The translations under genes were made by a program, and so were the position numbers. From Gyrodactylus bullatarudis (taxonomy: Eukaryota; Platyhelminthes; Monogenea; Gyrodactylidea; Gyrodactylidae): a stretch of 64,000 nucleotides of DNA. The first letter of the stretch is position 1; each line of letters starts with the position of its first letter. The stretch spans positions 124,001 to 188,000 of the forward strand of contig SSNU01000034.1 of NCBI GenBank assembly GCA_012064415.1. Direction: 5' to 3'. The notes below the pieces were generated by a model, which saw only the letters and a program-made list of their open reading frames with translations, had not been told where the DNA came from and did no database searches. This document shows positions 25,101 through 38,264 of this stretch, piece after piece.

Positions 25101-26781
25101 AATTTATGAATCTGCTTTGAAAATCTGAGAAAACCTCTCAAAAGTTACTAAAATCGATGAAAATCTCGCCTATTTTTTTATTTTATTTTTCAAGATCTGA
25201 ATGATTTTTTTACTGCAATCTGATCAAAGTTTAATCAGTTCTTAAATAGTAAAATATACAAAAAGCCGTGTTTCTACCATTTTCAGTATAAAGACGATTT
25301 TCCTAATTTTCGAATCATATTCATAGATATACTGTACAAAAAAGTTACTAGAATTATTTCGTGCTTCTAGGTGCTTAGGTAATATATCCCACAGGAACGT
25401 CTTATTTGGTAATGGATTAGTCCATGTCGCTGAATGTTACAGCTTACTAATGGATCCCACCGAGACTGCTACGAAAGAAACTCACATAGCATTTAGTAAG
25501 CCGTAACATTCAGCGACATGGACTAATCCATTACCAAATAAGACGTTCCTGTGGGATATATTACCTAAGCACCTAGAAGCACGAAATAATTCTAGTAACC
25601 TTTGTAAGTATAGGTGCTGCACTATTCATTAGTTACAAAAAAGTGTTATTTTGTACCTTTTTCGGTATTGCATGAACTGTATGCATTTCAATGAGGTATA
25701 GTGAATTAAAAAGTATTTATTATTTCGAATCGCTGTGCATTTGGAAAAGAAAAAATTTGATAAAAACTCGAATAAATAACAAAAAATTACATATTTAATT
25801 TTGCAAATATCCTCTCTCGGAGGGTTGTCAAATTTTCCTAAGATAAAATATAATATATTTATGGTGAGATTCGATAATTTTTTGTTATTTGTGAAAAAAC
25901 TTCATTTGAGATATACAATTTATCTATATTGGAATGAACCAATTCCAAGCACAATTAAAGCCTAATTTACCCATATAACCCATTGAAATGAATAAAGTTC
26001 ATATGTCGTACTGAAAACGGTATACATTTTTATTTCTTTACGAGATTTTATCTTGCAATCATATTTCTTCTCTATTCTCCGTTCATGAGTGGAAATGTTT
26101 ATTCCTTTTGAAAATTTGTTCCTAAAAATACTCATGAATTATTTTTTTATTTCAACTTCAGATTCTCCTATCAAAGAAAGAGTACATAGATTTGAGGATA
26201 TTATTAGAAATGATTTTTTAATCGCTTGTAATTTATTGTATTCTTAAATTTAAACCAAATACAACAAAACTAATTTAAATTGTTTTTCAGTGACAGATAT
26301 CTCATTGAATAAAGTCTCTATGGATGAAGACTTGATGAGTACATTCTCAGTTGTTTGGCTAGAAAGTTTTGATGACATTCATGGCGAACTAGTGAAGCAA
26401 TTGAAATCCCGTCTTTTCACAACAAGCTCAACCATTATATTTGTTAATTGTCTTTCAATAAAACTCATCAGAGTAACAATTGCACGAAATGATCCTAACA
26501 ATTCCAATGTTGGTCCTCTTATATCTGGAATGATGCTAACCAAGGAATCGCTGGCGACAATGCTAAAAAATTTTGTCATTACAACAACGAATCGGTATCA
26601 GTTAGAATCAGCAAACTATCAGACAGCTCAACGCAAAAGAATTTTGATGCTCAATTCAATAAACAAGGCTAATTACCAAGAAAAACCAGTAAAACTCCAA
26701 GAAAGTGAATCCAAAAATCACCAACCAAACATCGAAACTTCATACGTATCAAGGCTGAGCACTTCACTATATAAAGCATAG
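10160..26781 (+). CDS. RALGAPB: Ral GTPase-activating protein, non-catalytic beta subunit
   Basis: Regulatory subunit of the cytoplasmic RalGAP complex that turns off RalA/RalB with a catalytic alpha subunit. Coding exons: 10160-10288, 10322-10426, 10461-10508, 10565-10856, 10888-11103, 11178-11268, 11331-11515, 11698-11854, 15152-15396, 15986-16129, 18527-18708, 19356-19486, 20543-20646, 21560-21778, 21838-22161, 22653-23442, 23499-23663, 23725-24025, 24388-24673, 26291-26781. Phases agree throughout and give about 1534 residues (human about 1494). Diagnostic pieces: SAKEVRWFMEILNYGL, SGRAEALAALCRV, FRPTSMRVWQVAQ, NYNGKTHILYWSNSVVEIAS and VVWLESFDDIHGELVKQL near the C-terminus, the degenerate GAP-like end. 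Within exon 16, 22865-22921 looks like a 57-nt in-frame intron; if removed the protein is 1515 residues. Large introns carry transposable elements. Confidence 0.92.
11899..12218. repeat. Long hairpin: two near-identical 134-bp inverted arms
   Basis: 11899-12032 and 12085-12218 are reverse complements with essentially no mismatches that I can find, separated by a 52-nt spacer. It lies in the 3.3-kb intron after RALGAPB exon 8. No ORF or recognised terminal motif. Likely a recently inserted foldback/MITE; in RNA it would form a long perfect duplex. Confidence 0.9.
12640..12990. repeat. Foldback-family fragment
   Basis: Words such as TTTGAGTTGAGATTTTTTGTTGATTTCAATGTG at 12708-12740 and the inverted TTAATCGACAAAATATTTCAACTCAAAGTTTAAA at 12939-12973 are the inner parts of the dispersed foldback family. 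Termini are missing. Confidence 0.55.
12996..13136 (-). pseudogene. Short acidic ORF, possible transposase N-terminus
   Basis: A 46-codon frame starting MDRGIIPIPLALDIQEELF and ending in an acidic tail (DSLEEDHVEYESDSTDD). An acidic N-terminal region is common in piggyBac-type transposases, and a piggyBac-like C-terminal piece lies 30 bp away on the other strand, so I read this as part of a scrambled element. The link is inference. Confidence 0.3.
13165..13412 (+). pseudogene. piggyBac-like transposase C-terminal zinc-finger relic
   Basis: The frame ending at the TAA at 13410-13412 reads QYGSLRNQQLIELEEPF, then RKKRKVESSQGRCAFC, then CEKFVCPDHSSIICTECNK. The C-x2-C ... C ... C-x2-H ... C-x2-C pattern after a basic stretch is the C-terminal cysteine-rich domain typical of piggyBac transposases. 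No DDD catalytic part is nearby. A relic in a RALGAPB intron. Confidence 0.55.
13500..13905. repeat. Foldback-family fragment
   Basis: Contains ATTCCCATTTTTTCAAACCTTGAGCTGAAAATG, a TGGAGGGGTGATCAAAAG segment and CATAAGTTGAAAAACGG, matching the internal order of the 46-kb foldback copy with heavy divergence. Confidence 0.5.
14279..14345. repeat. CT/AG microsatellite-rich tract
   Basis: A run of TC dinucleotides at 14279-14299 is followed by GAGAGAGAGA near 14330-14341; CTTTCTTTCTTTCTTT occurs at 14557-14572. Simple-sequence DNA in a RALGAPB intron. Confidence 0.8.
16380..17290. repeat. Cluster of degraded foldback-family pieces
   Basis: Recurring words AGCTAGTTGATATGAAGATT (16391-16410), CAGCTCAAAGATTGAAAAAGTG, CAGCTCAATGTTAAAAAAATGGG and ATCAGTTAGCTTCACATT (17263-17280) show at least two overlapping family members in opposite orientation in the intron after RALGAPB exon 10. 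Confidence 0.5.
18847..18889 (-). ncRNA. Hammerhead-like motif, 8-nt helix II (copy 4, core mutated)
   Basis: Minus strand: TCACA, CTGATAA, GTATGCCC, GAA, ATAGAGGTCTTTTT, T, TGTGA. Same as copy 1 but G8 of the core is A, which should abolish activity. It forms an inverted pair with copy 5, 100 bp away; similarity of the two arms extends outward to about 18830 and 19045. Confidence 0.45.
18991..19033 (+). ncRNA. Small hammerhead-like motif, 8-nt helix II (copy 5)
   Basis: TTATA, CTGATGA (18996-19002), GTATGCCC, GAA, ATAGAGATCTTTAT, T, TGTGA. Helix III can pair along all seven positions with one G-U; helix I pairs with two G-U wobbles. The core is intact. Sits between RALGAPB exons 11 and 12. 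Confidence 0.5.
20112..20343 (-). mobile_element. Degenerate family A terminal repeat
   Basis: The reverse complement matches 576-775 from TCTAATCTGATTGGACAAAA through TATAAATAGTATTTTG and CACTGAAGAGTGCG to GGCTGAGAATTCTAA, but the CACCGTCGAAAC segment that completes the ribozyme core is deleted. Lies in a RALGAPB intron, antisense. Confidence 0.65.
20899..20938 (-). ncRNA. Small hammerhead-like motif, 8-nt helix II (copy 6)
   Basis: Minus strand: AGT, CTGATGA, GATTTGGT, GAA, an AAGCTT-centred self-complementary segment, T, ACT. Flanking sequence on the plus strand (GAGGATTCAGAAGACAAGGGAATATTTAGT) is shared with copy 7 at 52.7 kb, so both belong to one repeat family. Confidence 0.45.
25344..25599. 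repeat. Hairpin of two 107-bp inverted arms
   Basis: 25344-25450 and 25493-25599 are reverse complements with one mismatch that I see, with a 42-nt loop. In the last RALGAPB intron. Unrelated in sequence to the 11.9-kb hairpin; probably a different foldback/MITE. Confidence 0.88.
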
Positions 26782-27354
26782 TTCTTTCATTCTATATATT
26801 CAATAATCTTTAGAGAAATAATAATAATACTATTCTCATAATTTAAGAACAAAGAAATTAAATTGGCTGTGATGAATATTTCAACTCATAATAATTATAT
26901 TTATTATATATATTTTTGATAACCTGATTGAAAAGATAATTTGCTTGAATACATTGTAAATTTTGAATTATATACTCTTTCTTCTCTCAAAAACACATTC
27001 AGGTTTCCTCCAATTGTGGGTGTAAATAATGAGTTCAAATTTTTCAATCCAAAATCAAAACCACTCCAATTTTTGCAAGTTTTTATAAGTTATATATAAG
27101 ACAAAAAATTAGTGGAACTGGTCTTTGTATTAGAAAATTATTTTAAACTTGAATGAATTTATTTTTTTGGAAAGTTTGACATTTTATAATGTACAATAAA
27201 AAATTTTCTCCTTAAGAGGCTTAATTATGTCTAATTATCTAAAAATACGCTGAAATCGGTATATTTGGGCATATTTGAATTTATACCATAACTAAAAATA
27301 TTCAACTTATGCGTTTTTGAAGCTCTAGTAATTATAAATGTAAGGAGTCAATTA

Positions 27355-27690
27355 CATTTTTGACTATAGTTATTTCATTTTTTACACTTTTGACTACATC
27401 TTTTTTTCTTTATTATAGTTTTGACTACAATTTGAAAAAATATTTTACTTTTGACTACACTACACTTTTTTCCATATTTTACACATTTGACTATAGTCAA
27501 ATTCCAATTAAAATATTGAGATATTTTTCCAAATATATTTTGCCTATAGTTAATTTTGTTGTGGGTTAATTTCAAAAAGTCTAAGGGTAAAAGTCCTTTT
27601 TTACAATTGGTCTAAGTCGTTTTTACAAAAAGTCTAAGATCTATTCGGTGTATTATCGAATGGTCTAAGTCTGTTTACAGAAAGTATAAG
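27355..27690. repeat. Irregular short tandem words TTTTGACTA and GTCTAAG
   Basis: TTTTGACTA(C/T) appears about six times between 27357 and 27500 at irregular spacing, then (T/A)GTCTAAG appears five times between 27578 and 27690. Looks like decayed terminal or sub-terminal repeats of a transposon between RALGAPB and COG1. Confidence 0.45.
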
Positions 27691-28019
27691 TTATACAATT
27701 TCATTGGTTTATAAGAAATCTGCCATTTTCGAAATTTGGCTAACTTAAAGTGGTTAGTGGGATGACTGTATATGCGGGTATCATCATTTGGCCTAACAAA
27801 TTTACACGTTCTATAACTATGTATCAAATATTTATCAATCAAGCCATAATGTAAAAATTTGTTAATAGAATGTTAAAATGAAGTAATTTCACGTAAAATC
27901 TAAATTTAGAGAACGAATCTTATGCAGGTCAATTTTAGCAAAAAATACCTTTCTGAGACGAAAAATCTCTTCAGATAATTTCGTCAGAAAACCACTTCTA
28001 AATAATTTTTTTTTGTGGG

Positions 28020-28290
28020 AAATATTGCCGAACTTCTTCAAATATTAGATTCTGATTTTAATGAGAAATTCATTATGAGGATTGGAAGACAACTGTCTGG
28101 GCCTCAGGATTCTGGGTTGAAGTGCAAATGGGTGGATCCTCGAGAATCTTAGCAACCTTTTGCAATTTTTTACGTTGTGTGAACCTTTTCTTCCAGTGAT
28201 GCCCAGTTTGGTTGCCAACTCCTTCTGCTTGCAAAGATCAGGCTTCAAATCTAATAATTCTTGATTCAAGAATCTAGGATTTTTAAATTT
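28020..28290 (-). pseudogene. Decayed repeat-borne ORF of unknown origin
   Basis: The minus-strand frame at 28045-28269 contains KQKELATKLGITGRK, a helix-turn-helix-like string, then loses sense. The plus-strand stretch 28020-28090 (TATTGCCGAACTTCTTC ... ATGAGGATTGGAAGACAA) is related to 52640-52735 and 20865-20890, so this is repeat DNA rather than a host gene. Which element it came from is not clear. Confidence 0.3.
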
Positions 28291-28365
28291 GAAAGATTCC
28301 TATTGAATAGTTATAACAAACATTTATGTTGAAAAATCTACTTTTTCTTATGCTAGAGAGAATTT

Positions 28366-31149
28366 ATGGATTTTGTCAACAAGATGGAATTAAAAGAAAC
28401 TATAGACGAGCTTTTTCAAGATAATGAAATAAAAGTGATCAGAAAAACGTTATTACAAATCAAGTTCGTTGTTGGAATTCTGAATTAATCTTAGAAATAA
28501 TATTGAAAACAACCAAACAAATCTTCGATTAATAGTCGGAGAGTCGTATCGCAATGTGGTTGATGCATCGAGTTTTATCGGTTCCATGATAGAAAATATT
28601 CAAAAAGTAATTTCTATTCATATAATGAAAAGTTATCTTCTCATCTTTCACAAGAAAATAATTTTAATTGCGAAATAGAAGAAAAGGATTCTAATTTAAT
28701 TCAAATTGATGATAATCAGTTGATCTATGCTGCAAAACTTGGATTATTCTTAGAAATTCATGAAATTGTATGCTACTCAATAATTTTTCTCTTAGATTTT
28801 TCAATCCATTGATAAAAATGAGATTTCATGCGCGATTTGGTTCAGCATATTTGGAAAATTCCTTAGTTTGAGTCTAAAAACAGACTTGACGCAAAATACG
28901 GATTTTATAAAAATATTTGAAAAATCCAATGAATCTTTGAATAACCTTGAAAGTATCATACTCAATCATTGTGATAATATCATCTGCTCAATATCACCTT
29001 CCCTATCTCAAACTCATTCATCTCTGGCAGCCTTCCATTTCTTCAAAAGAAAATCTCCAGTTGAATTACTCCAGCTATTTTTAACCGGCAGAGAGAATGC
29101 TTTAAAATCTTTACTCACCAAGGGGATCTCAGATGTAAAAACTTTGTGCTTATTCCAAAGATTTCTCCAGGAAACATATTTTTTGCTTTTCAAAATATTT
29201 ACATGTGAACAGATGGACTTTTCTTCCTTCATCAGTCCTTACTCAGACAAAAACTTGACAGAAATTATTTCCTCTCTCAATCATGCAACTTTTGATCCTC
29301 ATCTGCCTGGTGAAATCTCAAACTACAAGCTTGGATCTCATTCCTACCCAGGCATAACCACAGAGGAACTAAAAAAGTATTATACTCAATGGGAGAATAT
29401 CTTCAAGAAAATCTTGGATAAATGGCTTGATAGTTTCTTTACCTTGAATGCGTCAACACTTTACGAAATAATGCATACGAAAAGACAGGTTTATGAACAA
29501 AATCGTATTCTTATCGGCTTGGTAAAGTCTAGTGAATTTAAAACAGATATTTACATGGAAAAGGTTGAGAGTATTTGGCCCATCTTCCTGAGAGATCACT
29601 TCTATAAATCAATCGAAATTAATTTTGAGAAAAATTTGACAAAATACCTTGATATATTCAAACAACAGTTACTCTCAATCAGCAATAAAGATTTGAAATC
29701 AGTCGATTTCAATGATGAAAAAAAAAATCTCAATTCGGGTTCAAAATTTTCCAAAGGACCCTTCAAAGAGAAACATCACGGCTTAGTTTTGTTCTTAATT
29801 CTAACTGAAAATTATTCCCATCTTGAAGAGTGTGAAGCAGGTGAAAGGCATCCTGGGGATAACAGTTCCCTGGAAATTCTCATTAATCGACTACTCACAA
29901 GTGATGTTATAAGTCCATACAGGAAGCAGATTCAATATCAGAATTTTGGATTATGTAAAAGGGCTCTTGATGCATGTATTGAGTTTGATTCTAGCATATC
30001 TTCGTGTATTTATGAGCTATTGAAGCAGTCTTGTGATGATGAAAAGATGCTGTTTACTATCCTGAGTAAAATCGTTCTAGATTTCATCACTAAAATTCAA
30101 AATTGGCTCCAGGATCAGAATCCCGTTGATTTTAAATCTCTTCTCGTATGTAAATCAGTCTACTTGATGATTGCAGAGTTCAAGGCCCTTTCAGCCCTCA
30201 ACTTTGTCTGCAATATTATGTTAGGACTTGTTGATTGGTACGATATGACCAATAATCAAAACTATTGGCTCACAGCAACCCTTGGGTTACGCAAAGATTG
30301 CGAAATTGTTTTCACAAGATTCGTTACCAATGCATTCGAGAGGATCTTTCAAGAATCCATTGAAAAGAGCAATTATATTGATTATATGATTGATAAGATG
30401 AAAGGGAACGATGAGCCCAAAGGATGCCTTCAGTCTAGAGACGAGATGGTCCGATTTTTCGAAGAAATTAATATCGATAATAATAACGATGCAAGAATTT
30501 CTGTATTTGTCCCCAAAAGGATATCCAACTTTCTTTACTCATTTTTTGGTAATCAGCTCAAAAACTATCGAGATATTTCATATTACATCTCCCTAAGGTA
30601 TGTTATTGAATACTTATATTCTTTCCAATAGAGACCAATTAATCGTTAATATTTTGAGGGAAAATGTTGAAAAAATTTTCCAAAACTACAGTTCCAGAAT
30701 AGATGATCTCACCAAAGCCATCGTGGAGAATTCAAATGGCAGAACTGAATCAGCAGTAAACTGCCTAACAACAAGCTTATATCCATACTTATCACAAATA
30801 ATATTTGACTTGTATTTTATTAAAATTTTCCACGAAAAAGTTATTAATCTTACAAAAATTTCAAGCTTAAAAGCTGTAAGCATTATTTATCTCATATTTT
30901 CAGGATTTTTCTCTTGGGAAAAATGTCTTGCTATTGTCCAAGAAGCTAGAGTCATATTTAGATCCATTTGACATGGAAGTCGCAAGAGGTCATATCGAAG
31001 CTAGTAGCAAGAAATTTTTTTCAAGTTTCAAACTCAATTTTTTGCAGTACATGATTGTTCAAAATGATAAGACTCAGGGGGGTCAAAGATTTGATAGTTA
31101 TTGTGATAAGATGAATGACTTTAAAATTGTTAGAAAGATTGTTAAATAA
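28366..31149 (+). CDS. COG1: Conserved oligomeric Golgi complex subunit 1
   Basis: Lobe subunit of the eight-part COG tether for retrograde vesicles at the Golgi. Exons 28366-28463, 28495-28606, 28633-28767, 28796-30597, 30632-30875, 30904-31149 sum to 2637 nt, 878 residues (human about 980). The N-terminus is the diagnostic part: NLRLIVGESYRNVVDASSFIGSMIENIQ corresponds to the family LR..VG.RYRDLI.AA..I..M motif. The rest is alpha-helical, ending LESYLDPFDMEVARGHIEAS, like the COG1 C-terminal LDPFD segment. The five introns are 26-34 nt, all GT-AG; the 28607-28632 intron is only 26 nt and is needed to keep frame. The stop lies 95 bp from the RPS14 stop on the opposite strand. Confidence 0.85.
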
Positions 31150-31244
31150 ATTTTTTATAACCAAATTTCGGTCTTTTTTCACCTAACACAAACATAGGAA
31201 ATTTAGAAAATATAATAAAAATCCTCATTTATTGAGAAATGTAA

Positions 31245-31703
31245 TTACAATCGTCTACCTCTACGACCACCCTTCCTTCTGGTACTGTCAGTGGGAATAG
31301 GAGTGACATCTTCAATTCTACCGATTCTCATTCCTGAACGTGCGAGAGCTCTCAAGGCTGACTGAGCTGAGGGTCCAGGGGTACGAGATTTGGTACCACC
31401 TGTAGCTCTGATTCTAATATGTAGAGCATTGATACCAAGTTGCTTACACTTTTCAGAAACATCCTGAGCAGCTAACATAGCAGCGTATGGGCTAGACTCA
31501 TCTCTGTCAGCTCTAACTTTCATACCTCCGGTTACACGAGCAATAGTTTCAGATCCAGTAGCATCAGTTACGTGAACGAATGTATCGTTGAATGATGCAT
31601 AGATGTGGCAAATGCCAAAAATGTGCTCACCGTCAACGGCAACTGGTCCGAGGCTGGTTTGTTCTTCAACTGGCTTTTTAGCTTGTTTTCGTCTAGCTGC
31701 CAT
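31245..31703 (-). CDS. RPS14: 40S ribosomal protein S14 (uS11)
   Basis: 152 residues in one exon. [55 protein letters not shown] core ([20 protein letters not shown]) and the basic C-terminus [13 protein letters not shown] are the hallmarks of eukaryotic uS11, which lines the platform and mRNA exit site of the small subunit. Start chosen at the ATG at 31703 because the next upstream in-frame codons (GTG ATA) are not a start and the length then matches the family (151 in human). Divergent from RPL10A; 140 bp separates the start codons. Confidence 0.98.
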   Translation of the reverse strand: MAARRKQAKKPVEEQTSLGPVAVDGEHIFGICHIYASFNDTFVHVTDATGSETIARVTGGMKVRADRDESSPYAAMLAAQDVSEKCKQLGINALHIRIRATGGTKSRTPGPSAQSALRALARSGMRIGRIEDVTPIPTDSTRRKGGRRGRRL

Positions 31704-31843
31704 TATCACGCAAATAAATCCAAATAGTAGATTAATAGGATTTGAATATAAACAAATTTCAAGAAAGATTTTAAATTAAAGAATTTGTTTTATTTGATCA
31801 AGGGTCTGCCACTTAAGTTAATAGTAGCGTGCGTCTTGCAGAC
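31704..31843. promoter_or_regulatory. Bidirectional ribosomal-protein promoter region
   Basis: 140 bp between the RPS14 and RPL10A start codons must hold both promoters and 5' UTRs. A pyrimidine-rich GCGTCTTGCAGAC just before the RPL10A start may be part of the initiator or 5' UTR. No clear TATA box. Confidence 0.55.
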
Positions 31844-32705
31844 ATGAGGTGAGTTACTTTTACTTGATGATGAACAAACCTGGTCTAGATCATGATAGTT
31901 CCATCCCCTCTAAGAAGTTCTGATAAATATTAATACTTGTTACTATTTCAGCAAAATCAGCAAAGAGAAACTCCTCGCCACCTGCGAAGAAATAGTCAAA
32001 TACTCTGAGAATAAAAAACGTAAATTCAAGGAAACTGTTGAACTTCAGGTTGCATTGAAGAATTATGATACTCAAAAAGACAAACGTTTCAGCGGTACAG
32101 TCAGGTTAGCTCACCACGGCTATTGTGGTAGTCTCTTATCCAACTGGTTAAGGACGGACCCTTTTGCCCTAGGTCTTAAAATAAATCGGGCTTAAACTAT
32201 TCCTTTTTTTAGGTTGAAGTTTGTACCTAGACCCAACCTTAAAGTTTGCGTTCTCGGTGATGCTGCTCACTGTGATCAGGCTAAAGCAGAAGGTATTCCC
32301 TGCATGGATACTGATGAGCTTAAGAAATTCAACAAGGATGCAAAGCTAATCAAAAAGTTCGCTAAAAAGTATGATGCTTTCCTTGCCAGTGAATCTGTCA
32401 TTCGTATGATTCCCCGTATTCTGGGTCCTGGTCTCAACAAAGCTGGCAAGTTCCCTACCGTAGTTGCCCACAGTGAAAAATTGTCTACCAAAGTTGATGA
32501 TTTAAGAGCAACAGTCAAATTTCAATTGAAGAAAGTCTTATGTCTTAATGCTGCTGTTGGTAACGTCGCCATGGGTAAAGACAATCTTGCCCAGAACGTC
32601 AACTTGGCTATCAACTTCCTAGTATCCCTTCTCAAAAAGAACTGGCAGAACATCAGAGCTCTTCACATCAAGAGTACAATGGGTCCTGCTCATAGAATTT
32701 ATTGA
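31844..32705 (+). CDS. RPL10A: 60S ribosomal protein L10a (uL1)
   Basis: Exons 31844-31848 (ATGAG), 31952-32104 and 32213-32705 give 216 residues (human 217). The spliced start reads [17 protein letters not shown]; then [46 protein letters not shown], and the end [16 protein letters not shown]. uL1 forms the mobile L1 stalk at the E site of the large subunit. Coding exon 1 has only five bases, a common layout for ribosomal protein genes. The stop TGA overlaps an AATAAA (ATTGAATAAATTG), so the 3' UTR is very short; HELQ ends 66 bp away on the opposite strand. Confidence 0.97.
31862..31928 (+). ncRNA. Possible intronic box C/D snoRNA
   Basis: RPL10A intron 1 carries ATGATGA (31867-31873, box C-like) and CTGA (31920-31923, box D-like) 46 nt apart, ending about 28 nt before the 3' splice site. 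A terminal stem is weak (TTTA/TAAA), and C' and D' boxes are uncertain. Ribosomal protein introns often host snoRNAs, hence the mention. Confidence 0.22.
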
Positions 32706-32771
32706 ATAAATTGTTTTCTTCGTATCATTTATTAAATCATTAAGCATGAATATATACAAAATTGAGCATTA

Positions 32772-35918
<3,147 letters not shown>

Positions 35919-36600
35919 ATTTTAATTCAATCGAAATATTTGTTAGGTAGCTCTGATAGAACAAAACTGTTTTAAATAAATACATTAATTGTTTCAATTA
36001 TATTCAAATGAAAGTTTTAACTTTGAAATATTAAATTTGATGTCGTGAATTTCATGTTGAGATTATTTTAGAGATAGATTGAGGAAATTTTAATATTTCC
36101 ATTCCATTCATAATATAAACTTTAATCTAGTTACTATATAATTTAACTCTAATTTATAATAAGGATTAAGATTATTTGTTGGATCTTTTTCTTTAACCCT
36201 AGAATGAAATTTGGGGTTCTTTACACCCCCGTTTGTATTAAAAGTTTTAATTTAAAACTCCCATAAGCAAAAATGAAATTTCCCTTCGAGGGTTAAAGGG
36301 ATTCCAGTTCATTAAATGAGTTCCATTTATTTGTAAATTTATTTTAAAAAATTTTATTCTTATTGATTAGATAAATTCATGACGAACAAATTAATAATAT
36401 ATAATGAAATAATTTTTCTTCGGATGTGAGACCTTTTGTAATTATCGAATTCTAATAATCGATTTATTTTGTTTACAATTATTAATTAAATTTTTATAAT
36501 ATACATAAGAAAATTAAGAAGTACTTTGTTAATTAGAGTAAGATATTTTTAAATTAATAACTTTATTTCATTTATTTCTATAATCTTCATAGATACATTC
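35919..36600. other. AT-rich interval upstream of HELQ and downstream of SUCLA2
   Basis: No convincing ORF or RNA gene. Should contain the HELQ promoter at its left end and, at about 36560-36600 on the minus strand, the SUCLA2 3' UTR with AATAAA-type signals. Confidence 0.4.
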
Positions 36601-36631
36601 TTGTGTCTTTTCTAGTTAGATGCTGTATTTC

Positions 36632-38151
36632 TCAAAGAGGCAATTCAAATTTTACATCAATGGAAGCTTTCTTGGCTAGATTGACAATATCAGCTAGTTT
36701 GACGACCATTTTGGCAGCTTCTTCAAGATTGTCACATGCCAAAATCTTCATCTCACTGCCAGCAATTATAGCACGAGCATCTTCAACACGAGTGCCTTGA
36801 AGACGGACGACAATTGGGACTTTAATGTTAAGTTCTGATGCAGCAGCCACGATTCCCTGAGCAATGATATCACAACGCATGATTCCACCAAATATGTTAA
36901 CCAAAATTGCATGAACTTTAGGATCGGATGTGATTAAACGAAAAGCTTCTGTAACTTGATTGGCAGTTGCACCACCACCAACATCAAGAAAATTAGCAGG
37001 GGATCCTCCTTGTAGTTTGATGATATCCATAGTAGCCATAGCAAGACCAGCTCCATTAACTAGACATCCAATACTTCCGTCAAGGCTAATGTAATTCAAG
37101 TTTGCTTTAGCTGCTTTGGCATCGCGTTCATCCTCCTGAGACCAATCTTTTAAATCGAATAATTCTTTTTGACGATATTCAGCGTTTGAATCAAAGTTCA
37201 TTTTGCAATCCATACAAATAACCTCTCCATTGTTGTCTTCAACCATAGGATTAATCTCTATCATTGTAGCGTCTTTTTCAACGAAAAGATGGTACATTTT
37301 TTCAATGTAATCAGCAGCTGATTTTGCTGAAGCTTGGGATTCGAAACCAATTTTAGTGGCAAACTTGATTAGTTCATCCTTGTCAATGCCCTTAATTGGA
37401 TTTATTGGTAATCTAATCAAAGCATCAGGATTTTCTTTAGCAACCTCTTCAATATTAACACCGCCTTGATTACTACCAATAAGAATAGGGCCTGCAGTCT
37501 CTCTGTCCAGAACAATAGCAAAATAGCACTCTTTTCTAATGTACATCCTTTCAGTGAGCATAACTGTATTACAGATCTGTCCACCATCTCCTGTTTGTTT
37601 AGTATAAATTCGACGACCCAACATCTTTTTGCTGACATTCATAGCCTCTTCTGGGCTGAAAAAATTGTAAAACAGAATTTAAAACTAGAGTAGCATTTGA
37701 AAATAAAAGTAGGACCAACTTTGTCAAAACTTTAACACCACCTTTCAATCCACTATCCCAAATTCCTTTTCCTCGACCTCCGGCCAAAACTTGAGCCTTG
37801 ACCACACAATCTGAAGAATTGGTTATTTTATCTATGAAGAAAATTTAAAAGTAAATGAAGATTTTTATTCAATATTTTCGTAAAATTACTTATTTCTTCA
37901 ATAGCGATTTTGGCTTGATCAACCGAGGAAGCAACACGGTATTTGGGGACACGTATTTGAGCACCCTCTAGAAGCGAAAAAGCATTATGTTCATGAATTT
38001 TAAGTCCTCTCTTATGAACGATCTTAAAGAAATGGTTAAATAATATTTTACTTGTTGTAAATTTTTTGGGGAAAGAGTAATAATCTTTTGCGAAAACATT
38101 ATAGAAAAATAATCCGATTGAAGATTTGAATAGATTTTTAATAACAAACAA
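36632..38151 (-). CDS. SUCLA2: Succinyl-CoA ligase (ADP-forming) beta subunit, mitochondrial
   Basis: Converts succinyl-CoA to succinate with formation of ATP, as a heterodimer with the alpha subunit, in the mitochondrial matrix. Exons 37890-38151, 37720-37831 and 36632-37655 give 465 residues (human 463). ATP-grasp part: [36 protein letters not shown], then the CoA-ligase part [60 protein letters not shown], with C-terminus [27 protein letters not shown] favours the ADP-forming over the GDP-forming isoform. The N-terminal 45 residues are basic and hydrophobic ([20 protein letters not shown]), as in a mitochondrial presequence. Divergent from the scramblase gene, 113 bp apart. Confidence 0.95.
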
Positions 38152-38264
38152 ATCGTATTACTACATGTAATTTGTTTGAATCGTTAAATTTCATGGCCAT
38201 CCCGATACTCGAATTAATGTGTTGAATTTGATCTTGAAACTTTTCTAAAATTTAATCAAATGTT
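38152..38264. promoter_or_regulatory. Shared promoter interval SUCLA2/scramblase
   Basis: Only 113 bp lie between the divergent start codons, so the two genes must share or overlap their core promoters. No named element recognised. Confidence 0.5.

Noticed and set aside
27950..28000. Another possible hammerhead motif on the minus strand (CTGACGA, 8 nt, GAAG)
   Set aside because: Position 15.1 would be G rather than A and the surrounding arms are poor; may be chance or a badly decayed copy.
28045..28269. Homeobox- or helix-turn-helix-like ORF
   Set aside because: Only about 15 residues look convincing, the rest is out of frame, and the DNA is related to other repeat copies; kept only as a decayed relic.
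32105..32212. H/ACA-like hairpins in RPL10A intron 2
   Set aside because: CCAC...GTGG and CTTA...TAAG hairpins are visible, but there is no ACA box at the right place or a clear H box.
36603..37693. Plus-strand ORFs opposite SUCLA2
   Set aside because: Shadows of a strongly conserved coding region.
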